A stretch of 64,000 nucleotides of DNA, taken from positions 110,922-174,921 of the forward strand of contig NZ_DALZFB010000009.1 of assembly GCF_031979925.1 (NCBI RefSeq). The letters run 5' to 3'. The notes below the pieces were generated by a model. The model saw nothing but the letters and a program-made list of their open reading frames with translations. It had not been told where the DNA came from and ran no database searches. Below are positions 33,772-42,889 of this stretch, in pieces. The DNA comes from Pseudescherichia sp031979925 (GTDB lineage: Bacteria; Pseudomonadota; Gammaproteobacteria; Enterobacterales; Enterobacteriaceae). Made by a program: the position numbers and the translations under genes. The first letter of the stretch is position 1; each line of letters opens with the position of its first letter.

Positions 33772-34900
33772 TTTGCCACCTCTGAGCCTTTACATCCATA
33801 TCCCCTGGTGCGTGCAGAAGTGTCCCTACTGCGACTTCAACTCGCACGCACTGAAGGGAGAAGTTCCCCATGACGACTACGTTCAGCATCTGCTGAGCGA
33901 TCTCGACGCTGATGCGCCCTGGGCACAAGGGCGTGAGGTTAAGACGATCTTCATTGGCGGCGGGACGCCGAGCCTGCTCTCTGGCCCGGCGATGCAGACC
34001 CTGCTCGACGGCGTGCGGGCGCGCCTCAATCTGGCCGCTGACGCGGAGATCACCATGGAAGCCAACCCCGGTACGGTGGAGGCCGACCGTTTCGTCGACT
34101 ACCAGCGCGCGGGCGTTAACCGTATCTCTATTGGCGTGCAGAGCTTTAGCGAAACCAAGCTGACGCGGCTGGGGCGCATCCACGGGCCAGAAGAGGCGAA
34201 ACGCGCTGCCCGGCTGGCGACGGGCTTAGGGCTGCGCAGCTTTAACCTCGATCTGATGCACGGCCTGCCGGACCAGACTCTGGAAGAGGCGCTGGACGAT
34301 CTGCGTCAGGCCATTGAGCTGAACCCGCCGCACCTCTCCTGGTATCAGCTGACCATAGAGCCAGGCACGCTGTTTGGCTCCCGTCCGCCGGTGCTGCCGG
34401 ATGACGATGCGTTGTGGGAGATTTTCGAGCAGGGCCATCAGCTGCTGACGGCGGCGGGCTACCGCCAGTATGAGACCTCGGCCTATGCGAAGCCGGATTA
34501 CCAGTGCCAGCATAACCTGAACTACTGGCGCTTTGGGGATTACCTTGGGATCGGCTGTGGCGCGCACGGCAAGGTGACCTTCCCGGGCGGACGCATTCTG
34601 CGCACCGCTAAAACGCGTCATCCGCGCGGCTATATGCAGGGAACCTATCGCGACCGGCAGCATGAAGTTGAAACCGCCGACAAGCCGTTTGAGTTCTTTA
34701 TGAACCGCTTCCGCCTGCTGGAGCCTGCGCCACGGGCTGAGTTTACCCGCTATACGGGGCTGGATGAGTCGGCGATCCGTCCGCAGATCGAACGTGCTTT
34801 AGCGCTTAACTACGTGACCGAGTCCGCCGACGCGTGGCAGATCACGGAGCACGGCAAGCTGTTTTTGAACTCGCTGCTTGAGCTGTTTCTCGCCGAATAG
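33764..34900 (+). CDS. hemW: Heme chaperone / radical-SAM protein HemW
   Basis: Radical-SAM family protein related to coproporphyrinogen III dehydrogenase HemN but acting as a heme-binding chaperone. The 378-residue length equals E. coli. The [4Fe-4S] motif CVQKCPYC uses Cys16, Cys20 and Cys23, and the HemW-typical HNLNYW heme-linked motif is present as CQHNLNYWRFGDYLGIG. IFIGGGTPSLL and NLDLMHGLPDQT are the SAM and family motifs. In E. coli the next gene is yggM; here hemW is followed by the convergent djlA, marking a genome rearrangement junction. Confidence 0.96.
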   Translation: MADLPPLSLYIHIPWCVQKCPYCDFNSHALKGEVPHDDYVQHLLSDLDADAPWAQGREVKTIFIGGGTPSLLSGPAMQTLLDGVRARLNLAADAEITMEANPGTVEADRFVDYQRAGVNRISIGVQSFSETKLTRLGRIHGPEEAKRAARLATGLGLRSFNLDLMHGLPDQTLEEALDDLRQAIELNPPHLSWYQLTIEPGTLFGSRPPVLPDDDALWEIFEQGHQLLTAAGYRQYETSAYAKPDYQCQHNLNYWRFGDYLGIGCGAHGKVTFPGGRILRTAKTRHPRGYMQGTYRDRQHEVETADKPFEFFMNRFRLLEPAPRAEFTRYTGLDESAIRPQIERALALNYVTESADAWQITEHGKLFLNSLLELFLAE

Positions 34901-34919
34901 TTCATCTACAGAGTAGCGT

Positions 34920-34962
34920 GGTGAGCGCGTGCCAGCATCGGCTCGCGCTCACCGGCGAGCCG
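34920..34962. terminator. Overlapping hairpins between convergent hemW and djlA
   Basis: A 10-bp inverted repeat GGTGAGCGCG (34920-34929) / CGCGCTCACC (34944-34953) overlaps an 8-bp one, CGGCTCGC (34939-34946) / GCGAGCCG (34955-34962). The two stems share bases and exclude each other. The second is followed by AATTATTT on the plus strand, a weak terminator for hemW. The pair lies exactly at the junction of two core-genome segments. Confidence 0.6.
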
Positions 34963-34964
34963 AA

Positions 34965-35783
34965 TTATTTAAACCCTTTCTGCTCTTTGATCAGCTCGTA
35001 GGCTTTCTGAATCTCCTGCGCTTTCTGCTTCGCCATCTCCATCATCTCCGGCGGCAGCCCTTTGGCCACCAGCTTATCCGGATGGTGCTCGCTCATCAGC
35101 TTGCGGTAGGCGCGCTTGATGGTCGCCGCGTCATCGGTGGGCTTCACGCCCAGCACGTTACAGGCATCTTCCAGAGTTGGCCCGCGTTGGGCCTGCTGCC
35201 AGCCGCCATTGGACTGCTGCTGGCCGTGGAAGCCGCCGCCAAACTGGGCCCCGCCCTGCATCATGCGCAGGAACTGGTCAAACTGAACGCGAGAGATCCC
35301 CAGCTCCTCGGCGATGACGTACAGCACCTCACGCTCGTTCGGGTGCAGCGAGCCGTCGGCGAACGCCGCCTGGATCTGAATTTCCAGAAACATCCTAATC
35401 AGATCGAAGCGGCCAAAACAGACGCTGCGGAACTGACGCATCTTCTCCCGCAGCGGATAGTTATCGGTTTTGCCGACGCGGAACGCCTGCTGGGCAAAGG
35501 CGCGTGAATCGCCATGCAGGTTGAGCCGGTCCATAAACAGGCTTGCCACCTGAATATCCGCTTCGGTGACGCGCCCCTTGGATTTAGTCAGATGCCCCAT
35601 CACCTCAAAGGTGGTAGCGAAAAAGAGCGTCTGGCGCTCGCGCTGGTTGGCAAAAAACGCCATTTTGCGGCTGCGCGCCTTGTCAAACATGTGTCCAATG
35701 AGTAAGCCGAGGACCACGCCCCAGAAACCGCCGCCCATCATTAATGCGATGGCGACGCCAATCACTTTTCCCCAATACTGCAT
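34965..35783 (-). CDS. djlA: Membrane-anchored co-chaperone DjlA
   Basis: J-domain protein with a single N-terminal membrane anchor that stimulates DnaK and affects the Rcs phosphorelay and capsule synthesis. The 272-residue protein has the glycine-rich transmembrane segment (MMGGGFWGVVLGLLIGH, about residues 16-32), a central TerB-like domain (about 55-180, FADGSLHPNEREVLYVIAEE) and a Gly/Gln-rich linker. The C-terminal J domain has the HPD motif in MSEHHPDKLVAKG. It is divergent from lptD with about 200 bp between starts, as in E. coli. Its usual downstream neighbours (rluA, rapA) are replaced by hemW. Confidence 0.96.
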   Translation of the reverse strand: MQYWGKVIGVAIALMMGGGFWGVVLGLLIGHMFDKARSRKMAFFANQRERQTLFFATTFEVMGHLTKSKGRVTEADIQVASLFMDRLNLHGDSRAFAQQAFRVGKTDNYPLREKMRQFRSVCFGRFDLIRMFLEIQIQAAFADGSLHPNEREVLYVIAEELGISRVQFDQFLRMMQGGAQFGGGFHGQQQSNGGWQQAQRGPTLEDACNVLGVKPTDDAATIKRAYRKLMSEHHPDKLVAKGLPPEMMEMAKQKAQEIQKAYELIKEQKGFK

Positions 35784-35980
35784 ATACTCCCCAAATGGTC
35801 ATGCCGTCGGCTAAGATTTGCATTATCATACCCGTCATTCTATGCCGTGCACAGGCACAGCCTTCTCTACCAGGCTCGAAAGCGGGCAGGATTAACACTA
35901 GCGCTGTGAAGGTGAGTAAGTTAGTCTCTGAGCGCTTGCAAGCCGAAAAGCCACTGATGACGGAACAACAAATACAACGT

Positions 35981-38329
35981 ATGAAAAAACGTATTCCCAC
36001 CCTTCTGGCCACAATGATTGGCTCAGCCCTGTACAGTCAACAGGGGCTGGCGGCCGATCTCGCCTCGCAGTGTCTGCTGGGCGTCCCGAGCTATAACCGT
36101 CCTCTGGTAGAGGGCGAACCTAACCAGCTGCCCGTCACTATTAACGCCGATAACGCGAAAGGGGACTATCCCGAAGATGCCGTATTTACCGGCAACGTCG
36201 ACGTTCAACAGGGTAACAGCCGCCTTCGCGCAGATGAGATGCAGCTTCACCAGCAGCAGCCAGAGGGTCAGACCGATCCGGTCCGTACCGTCGATGCGCT
36301 GGGCAACGTGCACTATGATGATAACCAGGTGATCCTGAAAGGGCCAAAAGCCTGGGCTAACCTGAACACCAAAGACACCAACGTCTGGAACGGCGATTAC
36401 CAGCTGGTAGGACGCCAGGGTCGCGGCACCGCCGATCTGATGAAGCAGCGTGGCGAGAACCGCTATACCATTCTGGATAACGGGACCTTTACTTCCTGTC
36501 TGCCAGGCTCAAATACCTGGAGCGTGGTGGGTAGCGAAGTGATCCAGGATCGCGAAGAGCAGGTCGCCGAGATTTGGAACGCGCGCTTTAAGCTGGGTCC
36601 GGTTCCGGTGTTCTATAGTCCCTATCTGCAGCTGCCGATTGGCGACAAGCGCCGCTCTGGTTTCCTGATCCCGAACGCCCAATACAGCTCGAAGAATTAC
36701 TTTGAGTTTACGCTGCCGTACTACTGGAACATCGCCCCGAACTTTGATGCCACCATTACGCCGCACTATATGGACAAACGGGGCAGCATTCAGTGGCAGA
36801 ACGAATTCCGCTACCTGACCCAGGCGGGTGCAGGCCTGATGGAGTTTGACTACCTGCCCTCGGATGATGTCTTCAAGGAAGACTATCCTACTGAATCCGA
36901 TAAGCACCGCTGGCTGTTCTACTGGCAGCACGCCGGGGTGATGGATCAGGTATGGCGTTTCAATATCGACTATACCAAGGTCAGCGATCCGTATTACTTC
37001 AACGACTTTACATCGAACTATGGCTCCAGCACCGATGGCTACGCCACGCAGAAATTCAGCGTAGGCTACTCGCTGGATAATTTTGACGCCACGGTTTCGA
37101 CCAAACAGTTCCAGGTCTTTGACGCCGAGCGCAGCAACTCCTACGCTGCAGAGCCGCAGCTGGATGTAAACTACTACCAGAACGACGTCGGGCCATTTGA
37201 TACCCGTATCTACGGTCAGGCCGTGCACTTCTCGAACACTAACTCAGATATGCCGGAAGCCACCCGTCTGCACCTGGAGCCGACGATCAACCTGCCGCTC
37301 TCTAACCAGTGGGGCAGTATCAACACCGAAGCGAAGCTGCTGGCGACTCACTACCAACAGACCAATCTCGAAGACTATAACGCAGCAAACGGTACCGACT
37401 ATAAAGATTCCGTAAACCGCGTGATGCCGCAGTTTAAAGTGGATGGCAAGCTGATCTTCGAGCGCGATATGAACTGGCTGGCGGGTTATAGCCAGACGCT
37501 GGAGCCACGTGCCCAGTATCTCTACGTGCCATACCGCGACCAGAGCCATATCCAAAACTATGACTCGTCCCTGCTGCAATTTGACTACGGCGGCCTGTTC
37601 CGTGACCGAACCTACGGCGGCCTCGACCGCATCGCATCGGCGAACCAGGTCACGACCGGGGTCACATCGCGCGTTTATGATCAGGAATCTGTTGAACGTT
37701 TTAACATTTCCGTGGGTCAAATCTACTACTTCACCGAATCCCGTACCGGTGATGACAAAATTAATTGGGAAAAAGACGACCAGACCGGATCGCTGGTTTG
37801 GGCAGGTGATACCTACTGGCGGATGAGTGAACGCTGGGGTCTGCGCGGCGGCGTGCAGTACGATACGCGTCTCGACAACGTCGCGAACGGTAATGCCACG
37901 CTGGAGTACCGCCGCGATGAGGATCGTGTCCTGCAGCTGAACTACCGCTACGCCAGCGAGGAGTATATTCAGGCGACGCTGCCAAACTACGCTTATACCC
38001 CTCAGACCAAAGACGGTATTTCTCAGGTGGGTGGGGTGGCAAGCTGGCCAATCGTTGATCGCTGGTCTGTAGTCGGAGCCTACTACTTCGACACTAAACA
38101 GAACAAAGCCGCCGATCAGATGCTCGGTGTGCAGTATAGCTCCTGCTGCTACGCGATTCGCTTTGGCTACGAGCGTAAACTCAACGGTTGGGGACCTGCG
38201 CCGACGGAGAGCGTCTACGACAACGTCGTCGGCTTTAACATCGAACTGCGCGGCCTGAGCTCTAACTATGGGCTGGGCACCCAGCAGATGCTGCGTTCGA
38301 ATATTCTGCCTTATAGTAGCTCTTTGTAA
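35981..38329 (+). CDS. lptD: LPS assembly outer-membrane protein LptD
   Basis: Essential outer-membrane beta-barrel that with LptE inserts lipopolysaccharide into the outer leaflet; also called Imp/OstA. The start MKKRIPTLLATMIGSAL (35981) gives 782 residues (E. coli 784) with a signal peptide ending LAADL. An OstA jellyroll domain (about residues 45-170) precedes the barrel. The four disulfide cysteines are present: one in ASQCLLG, one in FTSCLPG and the pair in YSSCCYAIR. The C-terminus ends LRSNILPYSSSL. It is first in the lptD-surA-pdxA-rsmA-apaG-apaH cluster. The 79 in-frame residues upstream of this start are not conserved. Confidence 0.97.
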   Translation: MKKRIPTLLATMIGSALYSQQGLAADLASQCLLGVPSYNRPLVEGEPNQLPVTINADNAKGDYPEDAVFTGNVDVQQGNSRLRADEMQLHQQQPEGQTDPVRTVDALGNVHYDDNQVILKGPKAWANLNTKDTNVWNGDYQLVGRQGRGTADLMKQRGENRYTILDNGTFTSCLPGSNTWSVVGSEVIQDREEQVAEIWNARFKLGPVPVFYSPYLQLPIGDKRRSGFLIPNAQYSSKNYFEFTLPYYWNIAPNFDATITPHYMDKRGSIQWQNEFRYLTQAGAGLMEFDYLPSDDVFKEDYPTESDKHRWLFYWQHAGVMDQVWRFNIDYTKVSDPYYFNDFTSNYGSSTDGYATQKFSVGYSLDNFDATVSTKQFQVFDAERSNSYAAEPQLDVNYYQNDVGPFDTRIYGQAVHFSNTNSDMPEATRLHLEPTINLPLSNQWGSINTEAKLLATHYQQTNLEDYNAANGTDYKDSVNRVMPQFKVDGKLIFERDMNWLAGYSQTLEPRAQYLYVPYRDQSHIQNYDSSLLQFDYGGLFRDRTYGGLDRIASANQVTTGVTSRVYDQESVERFNISVGQIYYFTESRTGDDKINWEKDDQTGSLVWAGDTYWRMSERWGLRGGVQYDTRLDNVANGNATLEYRRDEDRVLQLNYRYASEEYIQATLPNYAYTPQTKDGISQVGGVASWPIVDRWSVVGAYYFDTKQNKAADQMLGVQYSSCCYAIRFGYERKLNGWGPAPTESVYDNVVGFNIELRGLSSNYGLGTQQMLRSNILPYSSSL

Positions 38330-38414
38330 TGTAGTCGCTTAGTGATGAAGTAGATTGGTTATGAAGTTGATTTGCCACGTAATCCGCATTGCGGTTAATT
38401 GAAATGGAAAAAGT

Positions 38415-39701
38415 ATGAAGAACTGGAAAACGCTGCTTCTCGGTATCGCCATGGTTGCGAATACCAGCTTCGCCGCGCCGCAGGTTGTCGATAAAGTCGC
38501 TGCCGTCGTTAATAACGGCGTTGTGCTAGAAAGTGACGTTGATGGTTTGATGCAATCCGTAAAGCTTAACGCCGGTCAGGCGGGTCAGCAGCTTCCTGAT
38601 GACGCCACGCTGCGTCACCAGATCCTGGAGCGTCTGATCATGGATCAAATCATTCTGCAGATGGGCACCAAAATGGGTGTCAAAGTCACCGATGAGCAGC
38701 TCGATCAGGCTATTGCCAATATCGCCAAGCAGAACAACATGTCGCTGGACCAGATGCGTAGCCGCCTGGCCTATGACGGTATGGACTACAACACCTACCG
38801 CAGCCAGATCCGCAAGGAGATGCTGATCTCGGAAGTACGTAACAACGAGGTGCGCCGTCGCATTACTATTCTGCCGCAGGAAGTTGACTCTCTTGCTCAG
38901 CAGGTGGGTAACCAGAACGACGCCAGCACCGAGCTGAACCTGAGCCACATTCTCATTCCGCTGCCGGAAAATCCTACCTCCGATCAGGTTAACGAGGCGG
39001 AGAGCCAGGCACGCTCGATCATCGAGCAGGCGCGCGGCGGCGATGACTTTGGCAAGCTGGCGATCACCTACTCTGCCGATCCGCAGGCGCTGAAAGGCGG
39101 CGAGATGGGCTGGGGCCGTATTCAGGAGCTGCCTTCAATCTTCGCCCAGCCGCTGAGCACGGCGAAGAAAGGCGACATCATCGGACCGGTCCGTTCCGGC
39201 GTTGGCTTCCATATTCTGAAGGTCAACGATCTGCGCGGCCAGAGCAAAAGCATCTCCGTGACCGAAGTTCACGCTCGCCATATCCTGCTGAAGCCATCGC
39301 CGATCATGACTGACGACCAGGCTCGCGTGAAGCTGGAGCAGATCGCAGCGGACATTAAGAGCGGTAAAACCAGCTTTGCTGCAGCGGCTAAATCCTTCTC
39401 CCAGGATCCCGGCTCGGCTAACCAGGGTGGCGATCTCGGCTGGGCGGCGGCGGATGTTTTCGATCCGGCCTTCCGCGATGCGCTGATGAAGCTGAACAAA
39501 GGCCAGATGAGCGCCCCGGTGCACTCCTCTTTTGGCTGGCATCTGATCGAACTGCTGGATACGCGTAACGTGGATAAAACCGACGCTGCGCAGAAGGACC
39601 GTGCCTACCGCATGCTGATGAACCGCAAATTCTCTGAAGAGGCGGCCAGCTGGATGCAGGAGCAGCGCGCCAGCGCCTATGTTAAGATCCTGAGCAAATA
39701 A
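38415..39701 (+). CDS. surA: Periplasmic chaperone SurA
   Basis: Periplasmic chaperone and peptidyl-prolyl isomerase that escorts outer-membrane proteins, including LptD, to the BAM complex. The 428-residue length equals E. coli. It has a signal peptide (residues 1-20, ending SFAAP), an N-terminal chaperone domain, two parvulin domains (about 171-272 and 282-382, with LNLSHILIPL and VHARHILLKPSP as their starts) and a C-terminal helix. Its stop codon overlaps the pdxA start by one base. Confidence 0.97.
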   Translation: MKNWKTLLLGIAMVANTSFAAPQVVDKVAAVVNNGVVLESDVDGLMQSVKLNAGQAGQQLPDDATLRHQILERLIMDQIILQMGTKMGVKVTDEQLDQAIANIAKQNNMSLDQMRSRLAYDGMDYNTYRSQIRKEMLISEVRNNEVRRRITILPQEVDSLAQQVGNQNDASTELNLSHILIPLPENPTSDQVNEAESQARSIIEQARGGDDFGKLAITYSADPQALKGGEMGWGRIQELPSIFAQPLSTAKKGDIIGPVRSGVGFHILKVNDLRGQSKSISVTEVHARHILLKPSPIMTDDQARVKLEQIAADIKSGKTSFAAAAKSFSQDPGSANQGGDLGWAAADVFDPAFRDALMKLNKGQMSAPVHSSFGWHLIELLDTRNVDKTDAAQKDRAYRMLMNRKFSEEAASWMQEQRASAYVKILSK

Positions 39702-40687
39702 TGAACGTCCAACGCATCGTTATCACCCCCGGCGAACCCGCCGGGATTGGTCCGGAGCTGGTGGTCCAGCTGGCCCAGCGCGACTGGCCCATGGAGCTGG
39801 TGGTCTGCGCTGACCCCCAGCTTTTAGCTGGCCGGGCATCACAGCTTGGTCTGCCGCTGACCCTGCTCCCCTACGATGCCGACCAGCCCGCCCAGCCGCA
39901 GCGCACCCGCACCCTGACGGTGCTGCCCGTTGCCCTGCGTGCGACGGTTATCCCCGGCCAGCTTAGCGTGGCTAACGGTGGCTACGTTGTTGATACCCTT
40001 GCCCGCGCCTGTGACGGCTGCCTGAACGGCGAATTTGCCGCACTGGTCACCGGCCCGGTGCACAAAGGGGTGATTAACGATGCTGGCGTGCCCTTTACCG
40101 GGCACACCGAGTTTTTTGAAGAGCGTTCTGGCGTACCCAAAGTAGTGATGATGCTGGCGACCGAGGCGCTGCGGGTGGCGCTGGTAACCACCCACCTGCC
40201 GCTGCGGGACGTGGCGGACGCCATCACCCCAACTCTGCTGCGCGACGTCATCACCATTCTGTATCGCGATCTGCAAAACAAGTTCGGCATTGCCCATCCG
40301 CACGTGCTGGTCTGCGGCCTGAACCCGCACGCGGGCGAAGGCGGCCATATGGGCAGCGAAGAGATAGACACTATCATTCCGCTGCTTGAGGAGCTGCGCG
40401 GCCAGGGGATGAACCTCAGCGGCCCGCTGCCTGCTGACACGCTTTTCCAGCCAAAATATCTCGATAGCGCCGATGCGGTGCTGGCGATGTATCACGATCA
40501 GGGCCTCCCCGTGTTAAAATACCAGGGCTTTGGCCGCGGTGTGAACATTACGCTCGGTTTACCCTTTATTCGCACATCCGTAGACCACGGCACCGCATTA
40601 GAACTCGCGGGCCAGGGGAAAGCCGATGTCGGCAGTTTTATTACGGCGCTTAATCTCGCCATCAAAATGATTACTAATACTCAATGA
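39701..40687 (+). CDS. pdxA: 4-hydroxythreonine-4-phosphate dehydrogenase
   Basis: NAD-dependent, divalent-metal enzyme of pyridoxal phosphate synthesis, acting after Epd (also in this window) and PdxB/SerC. The 328-residue protein has VITPGEPAGIGPELV at the N-terminus. It also has TGPVHKGVINDAGVPFTGHTEFF with the metal histidine, GLNPHAGEGGHMG, YHDQGLPVLKY and FIRTSVDHGTALE. Translation is coupled to surA by a 1-bp overlap and to rsmA by a 4-bp overlap. Confidence 0.97.
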   Translation: MNVQRIVITPGEPAGIGPELVVQLAQRDWPMELVVCADPQLLAGRASQLGLPLTLLPYDADQPAQPQRTRTLTVLPVALRATVIPGQLSVANGGYVVDTLARACDGCLNGEFAALVTGPVHKGVINDAGVPFTGHTEFFEERSGVPKVVMMLATEALRVALVTTHLPLRDVADAITPTLLRDVITILYRDLQNKFGIAHPHVLVCGLNPHAGEGGHMGSEEIDTIIPLLEELRGQGMNLSGPLPADTLFQPKYLDSADAVLAMYHDQGLPVLKYQGFGRGVNITLGLPFIRTSVDHGTALELAGQGKADVGSFITALNLAIKMITNTQ

Positions 40688-41505
40688 ATAGCAGAGTCCA
40701 TCAGGGGCACCTGGCCCGTAAACGTTTCGGGCAAAACTTCCTTAACGATAAATTTGTCATCGACAGCATTGTGTCAGCCATTAATCCGCAGAAAGGCCAG
40801 GCTATGGTCGAAATCGGTCCCGGCCTTGCCGCGCTGACCGAGCCGGTGGGTGAACGCCTGGATGAGCTGACCGTCATCGAGCTGGATCGCGATCTGGCCG
40901 CGCGCCTGCAAACGCATCCGTTCCTCGGGCCGAAACTGACCATCTATCAGCAGGATGCGATGACCATGAACTTTGGCGAGCTCTCCCAGACCCTGGGCCA
41001 GCCGCTGCGCGTCTTTGGCAACCTGCCCTATAACATCTCTACGCCATTGATGTTCCACCTGTTTAGCTATACTGATGCCATCGCCGATATGCACTTCATG
41101 CTGCAAAAAGAGGTGGTGAATCGTCTGGTTGCAGGCCCGAACAGCAAAGCATATGGTCGTTTAAGCGTAATGGCACAATACTATTGTCAGGTGATCCCGG
41201 TTCTGGAAGTGCCGCCGACAGCCTTTACGCCACCGCCTAAAGTCGACTCTGCAGTAGTGCGTCTGGTACCGCATGCCACCATGCCGCACCCGGTGAAAGA
41301 GGTTCGCGTCCTGAGCCGCATTACCACCGAAGCGTTTAACCAACGCCGTAAAACCATTCGTAACAGCCTCGGCAATCTGTTTACGCCGGAGGTGTTAACC
41401 TCGTTGGGTATTGACCCGGCGGTGCGGGCAGAAAATATCTCTGTCGCCCAGTACTGCCAGATGGCAAACTACCTGACAGATAACGCGCCACCGAAGGAGA
41501 GTTAA
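40684..41505 (+). CDS. rsmA: 16S rRNA m6(2)A1518/A1519 dimethyltransferase
   Basis: KsgA; dimethylates two adjacent adenines near the 3' end of 16S rRNA and acts as a late check on small-subunit assembly. Loss gives kasugamycin resistance. The 273-residue length equals E. coli. Motifs are RKRFGQNFLND, the SAM-binding MVEIGPGLAALTEP, the catalytic FGNLPYNISTPL and the C-terminal FNQRRKTIRNSLGNL. It overlaps pdxA by 4 bp and precedes apaG by 3 bp. Confidence 0.98.
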   Translation: MNSRVHQGHLARKRFGQNFLNDKFVIDSIVSAINPQKGQAMVEIGPGLAALTEPVGERLDELTVIELDRDLAARLQTHPFLGPKLTIYQQDAMTMNFGELSQTLGQPLRVFGNLPYNISTPLMFHLFSYTDAIADMHFMLQKEVVNRLVAGPNSKAYGRLSVMAQYYCQVIPVLEVPPTAFTPPPKVDSAVVRLVPHATMPHPVKEVRVLSRITTEAFNQRRKTIRNSLGNLFTPEVLTSLGIDPAVRAENISVAQYCQMANYLTDNAPPKES

Positions 41506-41508
41506 GCC

Positions 41509-41886
41509 ATGATCAATTCGCCCCGGGTATGTGTTCACGTACAGAGTGTCTATATTGAATCGCAGTCGGCACCTGATGAGCAGCGCTATGTTTTCGCCTA
41601 TACGGTGACCATCCGCAATCTGGGACGCACGCCCGTGCAGCTGCTGGGGCGTTACTGGCTTATCACCAACGGCAACGGCCGTGAAACTGAGGTACAGGGC
41701 GAAGGTGTGGTGGGTGTCCAGCCGCACATTGCGCCCGGCGAAGAGTACCAGTATACCAGTGGGGCGGTTATCGAAACCCCGCTGGGTACCATGCAGGGCC
41801 ACTATGAGATGATCGATGCCGAGGGCAATCCGTTCCGCATCGCCATACCGGTCTTCCGACTTGCCGTTTCAACACTCATCCATTAA
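41509..41886 (+). CDS. apaG: ApaG family protein (Co2+/Mg2+ efflux-associated)
   Basis: ApaG (DUF525) protein with an immunoglobulin-like beta fold, 125 residues as in E. coli. It is linked genetically to cobalt resistance and magnesium efflux, but its mechanism is unknown. Family motifs are VFAYTVTIRNLGRTPVQLLGR, WLITNGNGRETEVQGEG and VGVQPHIAPGEEYQYTSG. It sits between rsmA (3 bp) and apaH (3 bp) in the conserved operon. Confidence 0.97.
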   Translation: MINSPRVCVHVQSVYIESQSAPDEQRYVFAYTVTIRNLGRTPVQLLGRYWLITNGNGRETEVQGEGVVGVQPHIAPGEEYQYTSGAVIETPLGTMQGHYEMIDAEGNPFRIAIPVFRLAVSTLIH

Positions 41887-41889
41887 TCC

Positions 41890-42738
41890 ATGTCGACATA
41901 TCTTATCGGCGACGTTCATGGTTGCTACGATGAACTGATCGCATTGCTAAAAAAGGTCGCGTTTGATCCTAAAACCGACACCCTCTGGCTAACGGGCGAT
42001 CTGGTTGCGCGTGGCCCGGCATCCCTGAAGGTGCTGCGCTTCGTGAAATCGCTGGGCGACAGCGTGCGTGTCGTGCTGGGCAACCATGACCTGCATCTGC
42101 TGGCTGTGTTTGCCGGCATCAGTAAAAATAAGCCGAAGGATCGTATTACGCCGCTGCTGGAGGCACCGGATGCCGATGAGCTGCTGAACTGGCTGCGTCG
42201 TCAGCCGCTGCTGCAGGTAGACGAAGAGAAAAAGCTGGTGATGGCCCATGCGGGGATCACTCCCCAGTGGGATCTGCCGACGGCTCAGGCCTGCGCGAGG
42301 GATGCGGAAGCGGTGCTGGCCAGCGACTCCTACCCGCTCTTTTTAGATGCAATGTATGGCGACCTGCCGAACAACTGGAGTCAGGAGCTGAGCGGCCTGG
42401 CACGCCTGCGCTTTATCACCAACGCCTTTACGCGGATGCGCTACTGCTTCCCGAACGGCCAGCTCGACATGTACTGCAAAGACATGCCGGATAACGCCCC
42501 TGCCCCGCTGAAGCCGTGGTTTGTGATCCCAGGCCCGGTGACGCAGGAGTACAGCGTGGTGTTTGGTCATTGGGCATCGCTGGAGGGGAAAGGCACGCCG
42601 GAAGGCATTTACGCTCTGGATACCGGCTGCTGCTGGGGAGGCGTCCTGACCTGCCTGCGTTGGGAAGATAAAGCATACTTTACCCAGGCCTCAAGCCGCC
42701 ATCTGGATCTGGGCGAAGGCGAGATCGTTGCATCTTAA
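41890..42738 (+). CDS. apaH: Symmetrical Ap4A hydrolase ApaH
   Basis: Metallophosphatase that hydrolyses diadenosine tetraphosphate to two ADP and removes Np4 caps from RNA. The 282-residue length matches E. coli closely. Calcineurin-like motifs are YLIGDVHGCYDEL, LWLTGDLVARGPASL and VLGNHDLHLLAV. MAHAGITPQWD and FGHWASLEGK supply the later metal ligands. It is the last gene of the cluster and is followed by a strong terminator. In E. coli the next gene is folA; here a fimbrial locus intervenes. Confidence 0.97.
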   Translation: MSTYLIGDVHGCYDELIALLKKVAFDPKTDTLWLTGDLVARGPASLKVLRFVKSLGDSVRVVLGNHDLHLLAVFAGISKNKPKDRITPLLEAPDADELLNWLRRQPLLQVDEEKKLVMAHAGITPQWDLPTAQACARDAEAVLASDSYPLFLDAMYGDLPNNWSQELSGLARLRFITNAFTRMRYCFPNGQLDMYCKDMPDNAPAPLKPWFVIPGPVTQEYSVVFGHWASLEGKGTPEGIYALDTGCCWGGVLTCLRWEDKAYFTQASSRHLDLGEGEIVAS

Positions 42739-42765
42739 ATTAGCGATTTCCGCGGTTAATGCGTC

Positions 42766-42799
42766 AGGCCCGGTTTAATAACCGGGCCTTTCTTTTTTG
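42766..42799 (+). terminator. Intrinsic terminator after apaH
   Basis: Perfect 10-bp stem AGGCCCGGTT/AACCGGGCCT with a 4-nt loop, then TTCTTTTTT. It separates the core lptD-apaH cluster from the fimbrial genes. Confidence 0.92.
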
Positions 42800-42889
42800 A
42801 TAAATACCTGTCCTTAAACGTACATTGATCATTGCCGTGTTTTTGATGATATTAAGCGCTTTAAAATTAAACTCAAGCTCACGATTATT

